Positions 1-8,477 of a stretch of 25,569 nt of DNA are shown here, one piece after another (the stretch's first letter is position 1; each line of letters begins with the position of its first letter). Source of the DNA: Ascoidea tarda (nom. inval.). Taxonomy: Eukaryota > Ascomycota > Saccharomycetes > Ascoideales > Ascoideaceae. The position numbers were made by a program, and so were the translations under genes. The notes beneath the pieces were generated by a model, which was not told where the DNA came from, searched no databases, and was given only the letters and a program-made list of their open reading frames with translations. The DNA lies in the NCBI GenBank assembly GCA_030560485.1, contig JAKTTS010000206.1, positions 1 through 25,569 of the forward strand, in the 5' to 3' direction.

Positions 1-1400
1 TCACTTTCTAGATTTTGTCTTTCATTAACCAATTTAGCGAAATTTGGAGTATTTTTTCTCAAGATATAGGCAGTTATGACGTAGTTTAAAAACAAGCCAA
101 CGATACCAAAAGTTCCAAGATTATCTCTTAAATAAATGGCAAAGAAGACAATGTCCATTATTGGTTTACCTAAATTTGAAAATAAAGAGGCAATGGTATT
201 GCAAAACTTTGTGATATCATTTGTAATAAATTGAGTAATGTCGTCAATATTTTGAACGTTTGAGTTGTAGATTTTCAGTTTTTGGATTGAAGAAATCTTT
301 GAATTATTAGTTGAGTCAAGATTAGATTTTGAAATGTGCTCTGAGTTTGATTCTTTGAATTGACCGTTTTGATTATTGATCAAGTAGATCAATTTATAAA
401 AAACCATTTTATCGTCCAAGTAGATATCATGAATGTAACGAATTAAATTGGTTCTAAAATTTAAAGCCAAGGATTTTGTCAAGTATTTGATGGAACTGTT
501 GGTGTAAGAAGCAGGAAAAGCAATTAAAAACCAATATATCAAATCCATCAAAAAGCCTTTGAAATTTCCGGAAATGATATCCCTGACAATTTGGCCATCT
601 AATTTAGTGATCAATAAAGAAAGATAAGTTCTAGAGATTAAGAAGAAAATTTTTAGAATTAAAAGATATGAGTTTTTGTTGAAAAAGGTTGGAATTAGAA
701 TTTGCCAAATGATGGATATTTTATTTAAAATTTTTAAATTGATTAGGGATTTTGAGTCAATATTTTTCTCAATGTTTGAATTAAAATCTTTATGAAATTT
801 TTTGATAATTAGAGTGATTTTCTCTATAAAATCATTATCAGTTGTTTTAATATAAATTTGTTTTATTATATTGTTATTTTTATCTTTTAGAAGTAGTTGG
901 GTGATATTTTTTTTGTTGGTAGTAAAAGTGTTGACATTGGTTGAAATTTGATTTAAGTTTGAATCGATTTTGGAATTATTATGTAATTGAATAAATGAGT
1001 TTTTTGAATTAAAGCCAACAAAACTATATGTTTTTGATAGTAAGTTTCTATTGTATAAGTGGTTGTTGTTGATGAGACTGTTGTGATTAATGTTATTATT
1101 ACTTATAAAATACTCGTTATTGTTTATGTTACTGTTTTTGGTATTTAAAAAGTTAATATGAGAATATCTGAGTTTATTCAAAATTTTTTTTAGAATAACA
1201 AAAGCAGCAAAAGAGAAGGTTGAAAAAACGGATAGAATAAAAAAAGTTATGATATGGTTATAAGAAATGAACTTTTTCTTCAAGTAGGTCTCTTGGTTAT
1301 AATATTGTAGTAGGTTTAATAAAAGACCATTTTTAAATAGCTTTGAGTTCAATAGTTTCAATTTTATCAACGATAAAGTCGAAAGGGAGATTTTATTCAT
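1..1400 (-). CDS. Peroxisomal ABC half-transporter, ABCD family (PXA1/PXA2-like), 3'-partial
   Basis: The minus strand is open from an ATG at 1400 to the left edge, giving 466 codons with no stop. Fungal Pxa1/Pxa2 (human ALDP family) pair in the peroxisomal membrane to import long-chain acyl-CoA for beta-oxidation. Recognisable parts are a hydrophobic segment at residues about 48-70; the ABCD-type membrane stretch ending LISRTYLSLLITKLDGQIV (around residues 250-270); FPASYTNSSIKYL; LNFRTNLIRYIHDIY; and the family's NIDDITQFITNDITKFC stretch, here after an Asn/Ser-rich insertion. Residues about 80-230 are a long, Asn-rich, low-complexity insertion. The ATP-binding domain would lie beyond the left edge. 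An in-frame stop lies about 75 bases upstream of this ATG with no other ATG between, which fixes the start unless there is an upstream intron. It lies tandem to and downstream of the CWC23-like gene. I cannot tell PXA1 from PXA2 without the C-terminal half. Confidence 0.9.
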   Translation of the reverse strand, partial: MNKISLSTLSLIKLKLLNSKLFKNGLLLNLLQYYNQETYLKKKFISYNHIITFFILSVFSTFSFAAFVILKKILNKLRYSHINFLNTKNSNINNNEYFISNNNINHNSLINNNHLYNRNLLSKTYSFVGFNSKNSFIQLHNNSKIDSNLNQISTNVNTFTTNKKNITQLLLKDKNNNIIKQIYIKTTDNDFIEKITLIIKKFHKDFNSNIEKNIDSKSLINLKILNKISIIWQILIPTFFNKNSYLLILKIFFLISRTYLSLLITKLDGQIVRDIISGNFKGFLMDLIYWFLIAFPASYTNSSIKYLTKSLALNFRTNLIRYIHDIYLDDKMVFYKLIYLINNQNGQFKESNSEHISKSNLDSTNNSKISSIQKLKIYNSNVQNIDDITQFITNDITKFCNTIASLFSNLGKPIMDIVFFAIYLRDNLGTFGIVGLFLNYVITAYILRKNTPNFAKLVNERQNLES

Positions 1401-1685
1401 ATCCAGAGACAATCCAAAGTGATAGCGATGAGCAAGTGAAGAAAAATCAAACAGAGGCTGAAATGAGACCAATTAAATACCATCAGCAAAAGAAGAAGAG
1501 AAGAAAAGAAGTGACATCCCCAAGCACTGTCAATAGATCATCGACTTCATCTATTGTTTCGGGAGCAAACTTCACATGAAGACAAAAAGAGTGTGGAGTA
1601 GAGCAACATGCGAAATGATGCACAAAACACGCCTCCATGCATGCACAAGATGTTTCAAAGCCAGAGCCACCAGCGTGGGTCGGCA

Positions 1686-2564
1686 CTACGTTGGCATGTG
1701 AAGATCGGTGAGTCTGAGGAGGGTTAACTGGGAGTAATCGTGGAAGGAGAGGTTGGGCTTGGATGGAGTGCTGTTGGAGAGGTGGGAGCAGGACTTGACA
1801 AGCCTGGAGAGAATTATGTTAGACCTGTAGTTGAGCAGAAACTGGTGCATCTCGCTGATATAGTGGAACACCACTCGATATTTGTAGGGAGAGTCAGATG
1901 TTTGATCGAGCGAATCGATTAGGCCGTACTTCGAGAGCACAGAATGAAGGATTTCACCCACATTCTCTTTGCTGTTGTAAGATAGTTTGTTTGCAATAGA
2001 GGATTCGAGTGTGATAGTTGCTGTTCTTAATTGAGGATCGCTTCCCTTGTAAATACAATGGTCATCATCATTCTGCTTCTGATGGCTGGAAAGTAAAGAA
2101 GTTTCCCTTTCAACCCTTTTCAAATATCCTTCTCTTTTAAGAATCTCGATTTTTCTTTTTTTGGGAGTTTCATCACTGATATTTTTAAATAAATTCTCAT
2201 TATTCAACAAGGTTTCTATTTTCTCTTTATTTTTCACAAAAATTTTTTTTTTTTCTTTTTCCAAATCAGATTTGTACTTTAGATGTTGATCATATTTCAA
2301 TTTCAAGTCGTTTTGAGTTAATATATTATAAGACTTTAAAATCAAATCAAATTTCTTTACTTTATCACTATCCCCAATTTTGGTGCCGCTTTCCTTATCT
2401 TTATTGAATTTATCAGGATGATATATGAGGGCTTGTTTGTAGTAGGCTTTTTTCAAATCTTTAGCGGAAATAGAAGCATAATCATCATTGTCAGCATGTA
2501 TTCCTAAAATATGGTACAAGTTGTCGTTGGTATTCCCAATAAATTCACTCAATTTTTCGGCCAT
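1686..2564 (-). CDS. CWC23: Spliceosomal J-domain protein, CWC23/DNAJC17-like
   Basis: 292 residues. The J domain spans about residues 13-95: YHILGI, then an insertion, then KKAYYKQALIYHPDKF with the HPD signature at 49-51 that stimulates Hsp70. A basic helical middle follows (about 95-160, with KKRKIEILKREGYLKRVERE), and then a region at about 180-250 that resembles the degenerate RRM of DNAJC17 (TITLES...VLSKYGLIDSL...YRVVFHY). This order of J domain, coiled coil and RRM-like domain is that of Cwc23, which acts in spliceosome disassembly with Prp43/Ntr1 in S. cerevisiae. The length fits the family (about 283 residues in S. cerevisiae). The last third is much GC-richer than the rest (55% against about 20% in hand-counted 60-base lines). 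The identification rests on domain order and motifs; a different nuclear J-protein is the alternative. Confidence 0.82.
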   Translation of the reverse strand: MAEKLSEFIGNTNDNLYHILGIHADNDDYASISAKDLKKAYYKQALIYHPDKFNKDKESGTKIGDSDKVKKFDLILKSYNILTQNDLKLKYDQHLKYKSDLEKEKKKIFVKNKEKIETLLNNENLFKNISDETPKKRKIEILKREGYLKRVERETSLLSSHQKQNDDDHCIYKGSDPQLRTATITLESSIANKLSYNSKENVGEILHSVLSKYGLIDSLDQTSDSPYKYRVVFHYISEMHQFLLNYRSNIILSRLVKSCSHLSNSTPSKPNLSFHDYSQLTLLRLTDLHMPT

Positions 2565-2646
2565 TTTGATTCAGCTTTGCTGCAAATAAACCGAAAAAAA
2601 TCCAAATCTGATTAAAACCTTGAAACTGTGAATGCTTATCAAATAG

Positions 2647-2652
2647 CACGTG
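2647..2652. promoter_or_regulatory. CACGTG box, Cbf1-type, upstream of CWC23-like gene
   Basis: A perfect CACGTG palindrome 83 bases upstream of the CWC23-like ATG, followed by ATG as in RTCACRTG-like Cbf1 contexts. Binding by Cbf1 or another bHLH factor is inferred from the motif only. Confidence 0.45.
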
Positions 2653-2727
2653 ATGAAGGTTACTTGCTGCTACCACACTGGTGACCTCAAAGAAACTATG
2701 TAAATCGAGTAAAGAGTGCACTTACTA

Positions 2728-2759
2728 CTAGTGCTAGGGATAAAAAGAACATTTCTTCG
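2728..2759 (+). repeat. Dispersed direct repeat, copy 1
   Basis: These 32 bases match 4993-5026 in the same orientation, with one mismatch and a 2-base insertion in the other copy. The repeat starts CTAGTGCTAGGG and ends CATTTCTTCG. The two copies lie 2265 bases apart and flank the LRR pseudogene. What they are is unknown. Confidence 0.8.
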
Positions 2760-3067
2760 CTTTTCAAGAGAGAAATAAAAGACACACATAAAAAAATAAT
2801 ATTATAATACATAGTTTTTACATAGCGGTTATAGTCACCATATTGGTCTTCGAGCCCCTAATGGCTGGTTCGTGGTCATAAAATAAATAAATAAATATTA
2901 TAATATACCTATTGGACTTGATACCTTTTGCAAACTTGACAAGACCCAAAATACCCCCAATTATTGATAGTTTCTGACTCAATCTTTAGTCAAAACAATA
3001 CTTAACTGAATAACAAATTACATCCATCGATATGTCTTTCTGTATGCTTTTATTTGGGTTCAGGAGA

Positions 3068-3075
3068 TATATAAA
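3068..3075 (+). promoter_or_regulatory. TATA box of the decayed LRR gene
   Basis: TATATAAA, a perfect TATAWAWR match, lies 75-90 bases upstream of where the LRR reading frame and the ATG at 3159 begin. It is probably a leftover of the gene's own promoter. Confidence 0.5.
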
Positions 3076-3142
3076 GACGTCAAGAACTGTCTTCTATCCT
3101 ATCCATTCATCTGAATCTGCATTGACAAAATAACAACTGCTT

Positions 3143-4573
3143 TGACTCACTCTAAACAATGGATATCAAACTGTTTTGGAGACAGTATCACGACAATTTT
3201 TTAAAATTCACTTCAATCATTTGCATCTATTTGAGTCCAAATTATTCAGGTTTTGCACAGTTTGGAGAATGTATTTTGACCTACTGTATGAAACGAAAAG
3301 TTTTGATTTGCTTTACCAATAATATGAAACGAGAAGTTTTGATCTGCTCTATCAACTAACAAGGAATGCAAACAAAATACAACATTTTCAGCTTTTTGTC
3401 AATGCTTTCGGGTCGCCCGAAAATGCAAATTTGAATCATATTAGTAACATTGCAGATCTGATATTAGATGACTCAAAATATTTAAAGAATACCACCATTT
3501 ACTTTGGATGTTCAAACTGGTCTTGTTTGTCAGGACTCTTGAGATCACCTCATACGAAATTTCACAATTCACACACAATCGACTATCGTCATTTTAATAA
3601 TTCAATTTGTCGTCTTTATGAAAGCTTCATTGAAATAAACTTGAATGATTGTTTCTATTTTATTACATTTAGTAATAGCATCATCCAACAATTCGGTTTA
3701 GAAACTACGGCATCTTCTTTTACAGATATATTCGAACTTACTCATCATTATCCAGATGTAATTGAAAATGCTGATAAATTATATAATCTAAAGAGGTTAA
3801 AAATATCTCATAAAGAGACTGGAATAACTCGAAGACTAGATAAATTGGTCAATCTCAAATATTTGAATTTATCAAATGTGGCAATTCACAGGATTGAAAA
3901 CTTGGATATGCTAACAAATTTAAAAAAATTAATACTATCTCATACTGGTATCAAAAAAATAGAGAATCTAGACAAATTGATCAATCTAGAATATTTAGAT
4001 CTGTCGGATAATCGGTCAATTGAGAAGATTGAAAACTTAGATAAGGTAACAAATTTAAAAAAGCTAATACTATCACATAACAAAATCCGCAAAATTGAGA
4101 ATGTAGACAAATTGATCAATCTAGAATATTTGTATTTGTCAAATAATTTGCCGATTAACAAGATTGAAAACACAGGTATGCTAACACATTCAAAACCATA
4201 AATAAAGAATCAACGCAATCGGTGCTATCATCCTTTGGATTTTGGATTTAGCTACAATATTGCGAAGATTGGAAATTTAGATGCTTTGATTAATCTTCAA
4301 ACTCTTAACTTGTTTAACAATTGTATCACCAAAATTGAAGGATTGTCAAAGTTGACCAAATTGAATGAATTAAATATTAGTAACAATCATATTAACGAGT
4401 TTCCAAATTTGTCGAGTTCGACTCATTTAGCTACATTAGACTTGCTGAATAATCGAATTTCCAAAGTTAAAAATATAGGAAAATCAAAATATTTGAAAGT
4501 TCTCAAATTGGATGATATGAATAATGGAAGAGAAACAGAAAGAGCACAACAATTTAATATGTTTGATTTCTAA
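3143..4573 (+). pseudogene. Leucine-rich-repeat protein gene, decayed
   Basis: One frame stays LRR-like across this stretch but is interrupted by TAA at 3320-3322 and again at 4199-4201, and has no usable ATG: the open stretches 3431-4201 and 4235-4573 begin at TTG codons. An ATG at 3159 lies in another frame. From about 3760 to 4570 there are some nine leucine-rich repeats of the SDS22 kind (for example LKKLILSHNKIRKIENVDKL and LNELNISNNHINEFPNL). The N-terminal third is not LRR and has no domain I can name. Because the frame continues with good LRR spacing on both sides of the second stop, decay looks recent. The product would have been an intracellular LRR protein, either an SDS22-like adaptor or an F-box/LRR-like protein; I cannot choose. 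A more decayed relative lies inverted at 5830-6507. Confidence 0.8.
3287..3358 (+). repeat. 36-bp tandem duplication inside the LRR pseudogene
   Basis: Two head-to-tail 36-base units (3287-3322 and 3323-3358) encode YETKSFDLLYQ-stop and YETRSFDLLYQL in the LRR frame. Most differences are synonymous in that frame, which shows that this frame was under selection after the duplication. A third, partial copy of the FDLLY core precedes them at 3275-3289. Confidence 0.85.
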
Positions 4574-4992
4574 TTTTTTTAACAATTAACCAGTTTCAGT
4601 ATTGTAAACAGTTTATTGAAATCGGTTGTCGAGTTTCTTGAAACTTGGGACATTTTTCTCAAACATTTTTGGCAAATTGAGGTTGTGTTTTCAACAACAC
4701 AAACGTCACTAATAGCTTGGAAGAAGTCATCTATCGGGTTGTAGTTCACAATTTATACAACACATAGATTCTGTTTACAATAATCAAAACATTTCAAACA
4801 ATAACAACAAAATGATGATTAAATAAAAACACAAAACGGATTTTATCAACATTGCGATTACTTTGGCGAAAAAGACCTTAGAGCTTTCTGGATATATGTA
4901 ATTCTGTTGTTTATTGTTTATTCAAAGGCATCAAATGGCGCATAATCGCTAGTTTATATGAACTTGGATTGTTCATCAGAATACAACTTTTG

Positions 4993-5026
4993 CTAGTGCT
5001 AGGGCAATAAAAAGACCATTTCTTCG
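4993..5026 (+). repeat. Dispersed direct repeat, copy 2
   Basis: This 34-base match to 2728-2759 has a 2-base insertion after the TAGGG and one substitution. A weaker 12-base echo (11 of 12) of its start lies at 25275-25286 near the tRNA gene. Confidence 0.8.
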
Positions 5027-5179
5027 TCTTACGGAGACGGTGCAGATATAAAAATCCTGTTTTTAGAAATTTATTGCTCCGACATTATCTTCCAGTTCCG
5101 GTTTATCTGAATTGAAAACATGTTATTCCTATTGTACTGTTCATACCGCTCTTCTGTAGGGCTATAATACAGTCCTAGA

Positions 5180-5255
5180 TTGCTCCGAAGCCAGTTCGTG
5201 CAGCCAGAAAAACGATGCATCAGAAAATTGGCTGCAAGAACAGCGGAGGAAGCAA
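5180..5255. repeat. Imperfect 76-base inverted repeat (hairpin)
   Basis: The arms at 5194-5206 and 5229-5241 pair in 12 of 13 positions, closed by a possible G-U pair. The outer ends TTGCT/AGCAA (5180-5184 with 5251-5255) and TCCG/CGGA also pair. The loop holds the palindrome GATGCATC (5214-5221). There is no T-run terminator on either side. It could be a structured RNA, the tip of a lost foldback element, or chance. Confidence 0.6.
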
Positions 5256-5829
5256 AACAACTACAATTATAATATTTTATTTTTATAAATTATGAATTAC
5301 TTTATAGTAACATAGTATTATATAAAAGGCGTTGTAATTTGACCAATTTCGAAAGAAAGAGGTCAAGTCTTCCAATACATTTTCTAGTTCTCTTCGTGTT
5401 TACATAAAAAGCCCTGAGTTACGGTCTTAGAGTGTAAGCCCCTGGGAATTGCAATATAGGAAGCCCTACGGTTGCGGCCCACGAAGGTCCACGCGCAAAA
5501 CAGCACACTATTATTGCAAAGCGGCCGGATCTCTAGTTTCAATCTCTACCCGTGCCCAACACATGTAGCCGGTCTACTCCCATAACGCTTTGGATCCCTC
5601 GACTTTCTTCTTATATACTCCTTTACCTTAATATATAGTCATGGATTCGCTACAACAAAGTTGCACTTCGAAATTGGTCTCAATCTCATTGCATTGATTT
5701 ATTTTTTCAGCGACTTCATTTGAATATAATCAGTTTCATTTTAAAATTCAATAGCGTTAGTCGTTCTTCCCAGTCTCACAAACAGCACCAACTTGATTTT
5801 GTTTCTGTTCATATGGCCATATTTACACA

Positions 5830-6507
5830 ATAACCTGTCTATATTTTTAATTTCATCAATCCCACAACCAGCCAATTCTAATTATTTGAGCCTCCCTTAA
5901 AAACTTAAATTCTCAACGGTTTCTATTTTATTATCGTTTAAATTATAACTTCTTCAATTGAATGGGCCATCGAAATTGTCAATTTTGTTGATTTTTTTGA
6001 CCTAAATCATAATCTAGAAAATTGTGATTTATATTTTTAAATTTTTCAATCGAATCTTGATCTAACTTAAATTTTCCGAATCTTTTTAATCCATTGAACT
6101 CAATTGTAATTTTGGTTATCCTATTAAAAAAAAATTATTAGTGATATACTACTAAGTTTATTCGTTAGTTGCCTGAATATCGGTAATCTATTTTTACTTA
6201 AAATTTTCTACATAACTTCTACGTATTGTTTTTTTCTTTTGTTCTTGATCTCGTTACATACTCTGTCATTTTATCAAGACAATGATCCTTCAAACCAAAG
6301 TGAATAATAGATCCAGAAAAGTTCAAGGTATCCAAAACGAACAGTTTCTACTAATAATTTGCTTATAAATGACTAACATCTGTAAGCAACGTCTGTTCTT
6401 TCAAGGTAAAACTGATCGAAGTCATTAATAGGCAAATCAATAGTGGATGTTTTATTGAGCTTCAAATAATCGTTAAATACAATGTGGTTATCTTCTGTTG
6501 AATGCAT
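5830..6507 (-). pseudogene. Heavily decayed LRR gene, inverted relative of the 3143-4573 gene
   Basis: Read on the minus strand, scattered frames resemble the plus-strand LRR pseudogene. An ATG at 6507 opens 44 codons (with YLKLNKTSTIDLPINDFDQF). A nearby frame reads FVLDTLNFSGSIIHFGLKDH, which lines up with LILDDSKYLKNTTIYFGCSN of the first copy. LRR cores follow: NLNDNKIETVENLS (about 5910-5950) and LELAGCGIDEIKNIDRLL (about 5830-5880). Several stops and frame changes separate these pieces, so it is an old copy. Its 5' and 3' limits are approximate. Together the two show an LRR gene family that has been decaying at this locus. Confidence 0.7.
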
Positions 6508-7267
6508 CTAACCTTTGTGATTATAGCTAGGAAAAGAACAATTTGATTCAGTCTTCTGTTTGAATGTCAAAAGAAGTTCTTAATTTTTATCAAAAGGTCT
6601 CTAATGATTTGCGTTTTTGTCTGGTCAAATGGTTTTGAAAAGTGAAAAATGAACTGATTAGATGAAAAAAATGAATTTTGGTAGAGCCATTTGGTTTTCC
6701 GATTCATTTTTACATCTAGCTTTATCCATCAATTTCTTTCAGGAAAAACTACAGATGAGCTTTTATTTAAAACTGACTTTTTACATTCGATTCATCATAA
6801 ACCACTATCAAATACATAAATTAATGCACTGTGATTCAGAATTACAATCACTACAGTCTCAGAACAAATTACTATACCATCCTATAGCATATTATCAACG
6901 ATAATCTGACCTACAATGATTCATTGAACGTATCAAGTCAATTTTCTATGCCATTTGTTTGTTACAATCTGAGATCCAAACCTGATATAAGCACTGATAA
7001 TCTGTAACCGTCCTAACAGAACAACAAACAGCTCTTTCAACCAATGAGGTTTGATTCCATTTATTCTCTTTTCTTGAAGCATTATCAGGAGAAAGCAGAT
7101 CCATTTTTATGGTTTCCAGAAAAAATGGCAGTGCATCTCAATGCAGCAGGGTACAGAAAGTACTTTTGCCTTTTTTTTTAGTATTTATTTGGAAATCCAA
7201 AGATGTTTATTCTCTATTTGATCTTATGTAACACTATTATATGTAATTACCTTAGCAAAGAGAGTTT
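6508..7267. other. Gene-free stretch, possibly with a coding relic
   Basis: There is no intact gene. An 80-codon ORF at 6662-6904 (plus) has the low-complexity composition expected by chance in AT-rich DNA. In a different frame, 6843-7181 reads protein-like between several stops, ending with a 45-codon ORF from the ATG at 7044 that contains DPFLWFPEKMAVHLNAAGYR. I do not recognise the family. Confidence 0.4.
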
Positions 7268-8477
7268 CTACTCAATTTGTCGGTGCTCCTTGATATAACT
7301 TTCAGCGGCCCACTTCAAATCCAAGTTTGGATACAAGTCTTCAATGCGCAAGGGTTTTCTTGTAAGTGGATCCATTGAGTTGCGATGAAGATATTTGTAC
7401 AACCAAGATTTTTCATAGGACTTGCCAGAGGGTGTGATGACAGGATCACTGAATATGTTGAAGCTTATGGGATCAACCAAGTACTCTGGAATCTCGTCTT
7501 TGATGACATCTAACTTTACATCTGAGTTCCTATCCAAATCATTGTGGCTATAAAACAGAAGTTTTAGGTTGTTTTCAATTAAATATTTTTGTCTCATTTT
7601 TGGATCCTGTAGAATTTTATCAAAATTTGTTTTGAACAAAGTTTGTAGCCGTTGAGTTTCTTGGTGAAAGTCGTCTGTTAAGTTTTGAATATCAATTTGG
7701 TAATCAATATTTCGTGATAATTTTGTAGTAAGAGAATTTTGATGGGAATAACTATTAGCGGAATTGCCATAACTCTTAAATTTCAGTTCAATTTTTGAGC
7801 AGTATTTTTTAGAAACTTTTTCAATATTTGAATTAAATTCATTTAATAATAAATTATACAAATGTTCATATAGTGGAAATAATTTTCTAAAAAAATTCCA
7901 ATAATCTAAAAAACTAATTTTCACTCTTAGATTTGTGATATACTCATAAATTTGTATGACTGAGGGGGAATTGATCTTAAATGCCAAATCATACGCTCTT
8001 ATCATCTTTTTATATGATTGTTCATATCTATTCATTTTAAACAACACTAGTCCATAGTAATAATTGGCTTTATAATTTGAACCATCAATTTCAACAGCTT
8101 TTCGACAGTCGTTTAAAATATCGTTCAATAACAACTGATTTGATATCAAAACATTATTAACAATAAAAGTATGTTCTTCAGGAATGGAAAATTCTTGTGG
8201 TAATATTTCACCTGATAGTTTGGTATCGTCGGGATATAACTTTTCATACAACTTGAATCTTGCATTTGCCCTATTAGTGAAGTAATTAATCTTGCTAGGA
8301 TCATGCTGAATAGCCATTGAATAATACTTTATGGAATTTGCATAATCGCCTTCTTTAAAATATTCATTGCCCCTCTAATGAGTAATTTCCAATTAGTAAC
8401 ATCTCTATCAAACAAAATACAAAAGAAAAACACCAGTCTAAATGGTCACATACTTCTTTCAAGCTCTCCGCACTCAT
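7268..8477 (-). CDS. CHIP/STUB1-type TPR and U-box ubiquitin ligase; CDS is complement(join(7268..8374,8454..8477))
   Basis: E3 ubiquitin ligase and Hsp70/Hsp90 co-chaperone. Exon 2 alone would begin inside the first TPR, so I looked upstream: an ATG at 8477 opens MSAESLKE, a 79-nt intron follows, and exon 2 continues RGNEYFKEG in the correct phase, restoring TPR helix 1. The protein is 376 residues, against 303 in human CHIP. The TPR region is about residues 3-140, and the carboxylate-clamp residues that grip the EEVD tail of chaperones are in place (K7, N11, N42, K110 by alignment to human K30, N34, N65, K95). An extra segment of about 40 residues splits the second TPR. A helical middle follows, and the U-box is residues about 303-376 (IPEYLVDPISFNIFSDPVIT, PSGKSYEKSW, DPLTRKPL). 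S. cerevisiae has no CHIP. It is divergent from HIS7. Confidence 0.92.
8375..8453 (-). other. Spliceosomal intron in the CHIP gene (79 nt)
   Basis: The donor GTATGT is at 8453-8448, the branch site TACTAAT at 8398-8392 and the acceptor TAG at 8377-8375, 15-20 nt past the branch. Removing it joins GAA to AGG in phase and deletes an in-frame TAG. Confidence 0.92.

Larger units (their letters stand above)
2565..3142. other. Intergenic region upstream of the CWC23-like gene and of the LRR pseudogene
   Basis: 578 bases between two divergent transcription units. It holds a CACGTG box (2647-2652), one copy of a dispersed repeat (2728-2759), an ATAA-type simple repeat near 2880-2895 and a TATA box (3068-3075). 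I see no coding frame or RNA gene. Confidence 0.6.
4574..5829. other. Gene-free stretch with repeat, hairpin and GC-rich segment
   Basis: 1256 bases without a supportable gene. It contains the second copy of the dispersed repeat (4993-5026), an imperfect hairpin (5180-5255) and a GC-rich segment (about 5420-5600) inside otherwise AT-rich DNA. A TATA-like run is followed by an ATG at 5641 that opens only 18 codons. An unannotated structured RNA is possible, but I recognise none of the standard ones. Confidence 0.5.

Noticed and set aside
1483-1686. 67-codon minus-strand ORF between the ABCD and CWC23-like genes
   Set aside because: It overlaps the CWC23 stop codon, has odd Cys/His-rich composition from a GC-rich stretch, and matches nothing; probably chance.
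2820-2880. tRNA-like wording (GGTTCG and GGTTATAG) upstream of the LRR relic
   Set aside because: No cloverleaf can be drawn: there is no acceptor pairing or anticodon arm.
3320-4201. Stop-codon readthrough or recoding of TAA in the LRR gene
   Set aside because: TAA ends HIS7 and IDH2 normally here, the LRR frame also lacks an ATG, and a more decayed sister copy lies nearby, so simple pseudogene decay fits better.
2728-5026. The direct repeats as LTRs of a retroelement around the LRR region
   Set aside because: They are only 32-34 bases, lack TG...CA ends, and nothing between them resembles gag or pol.
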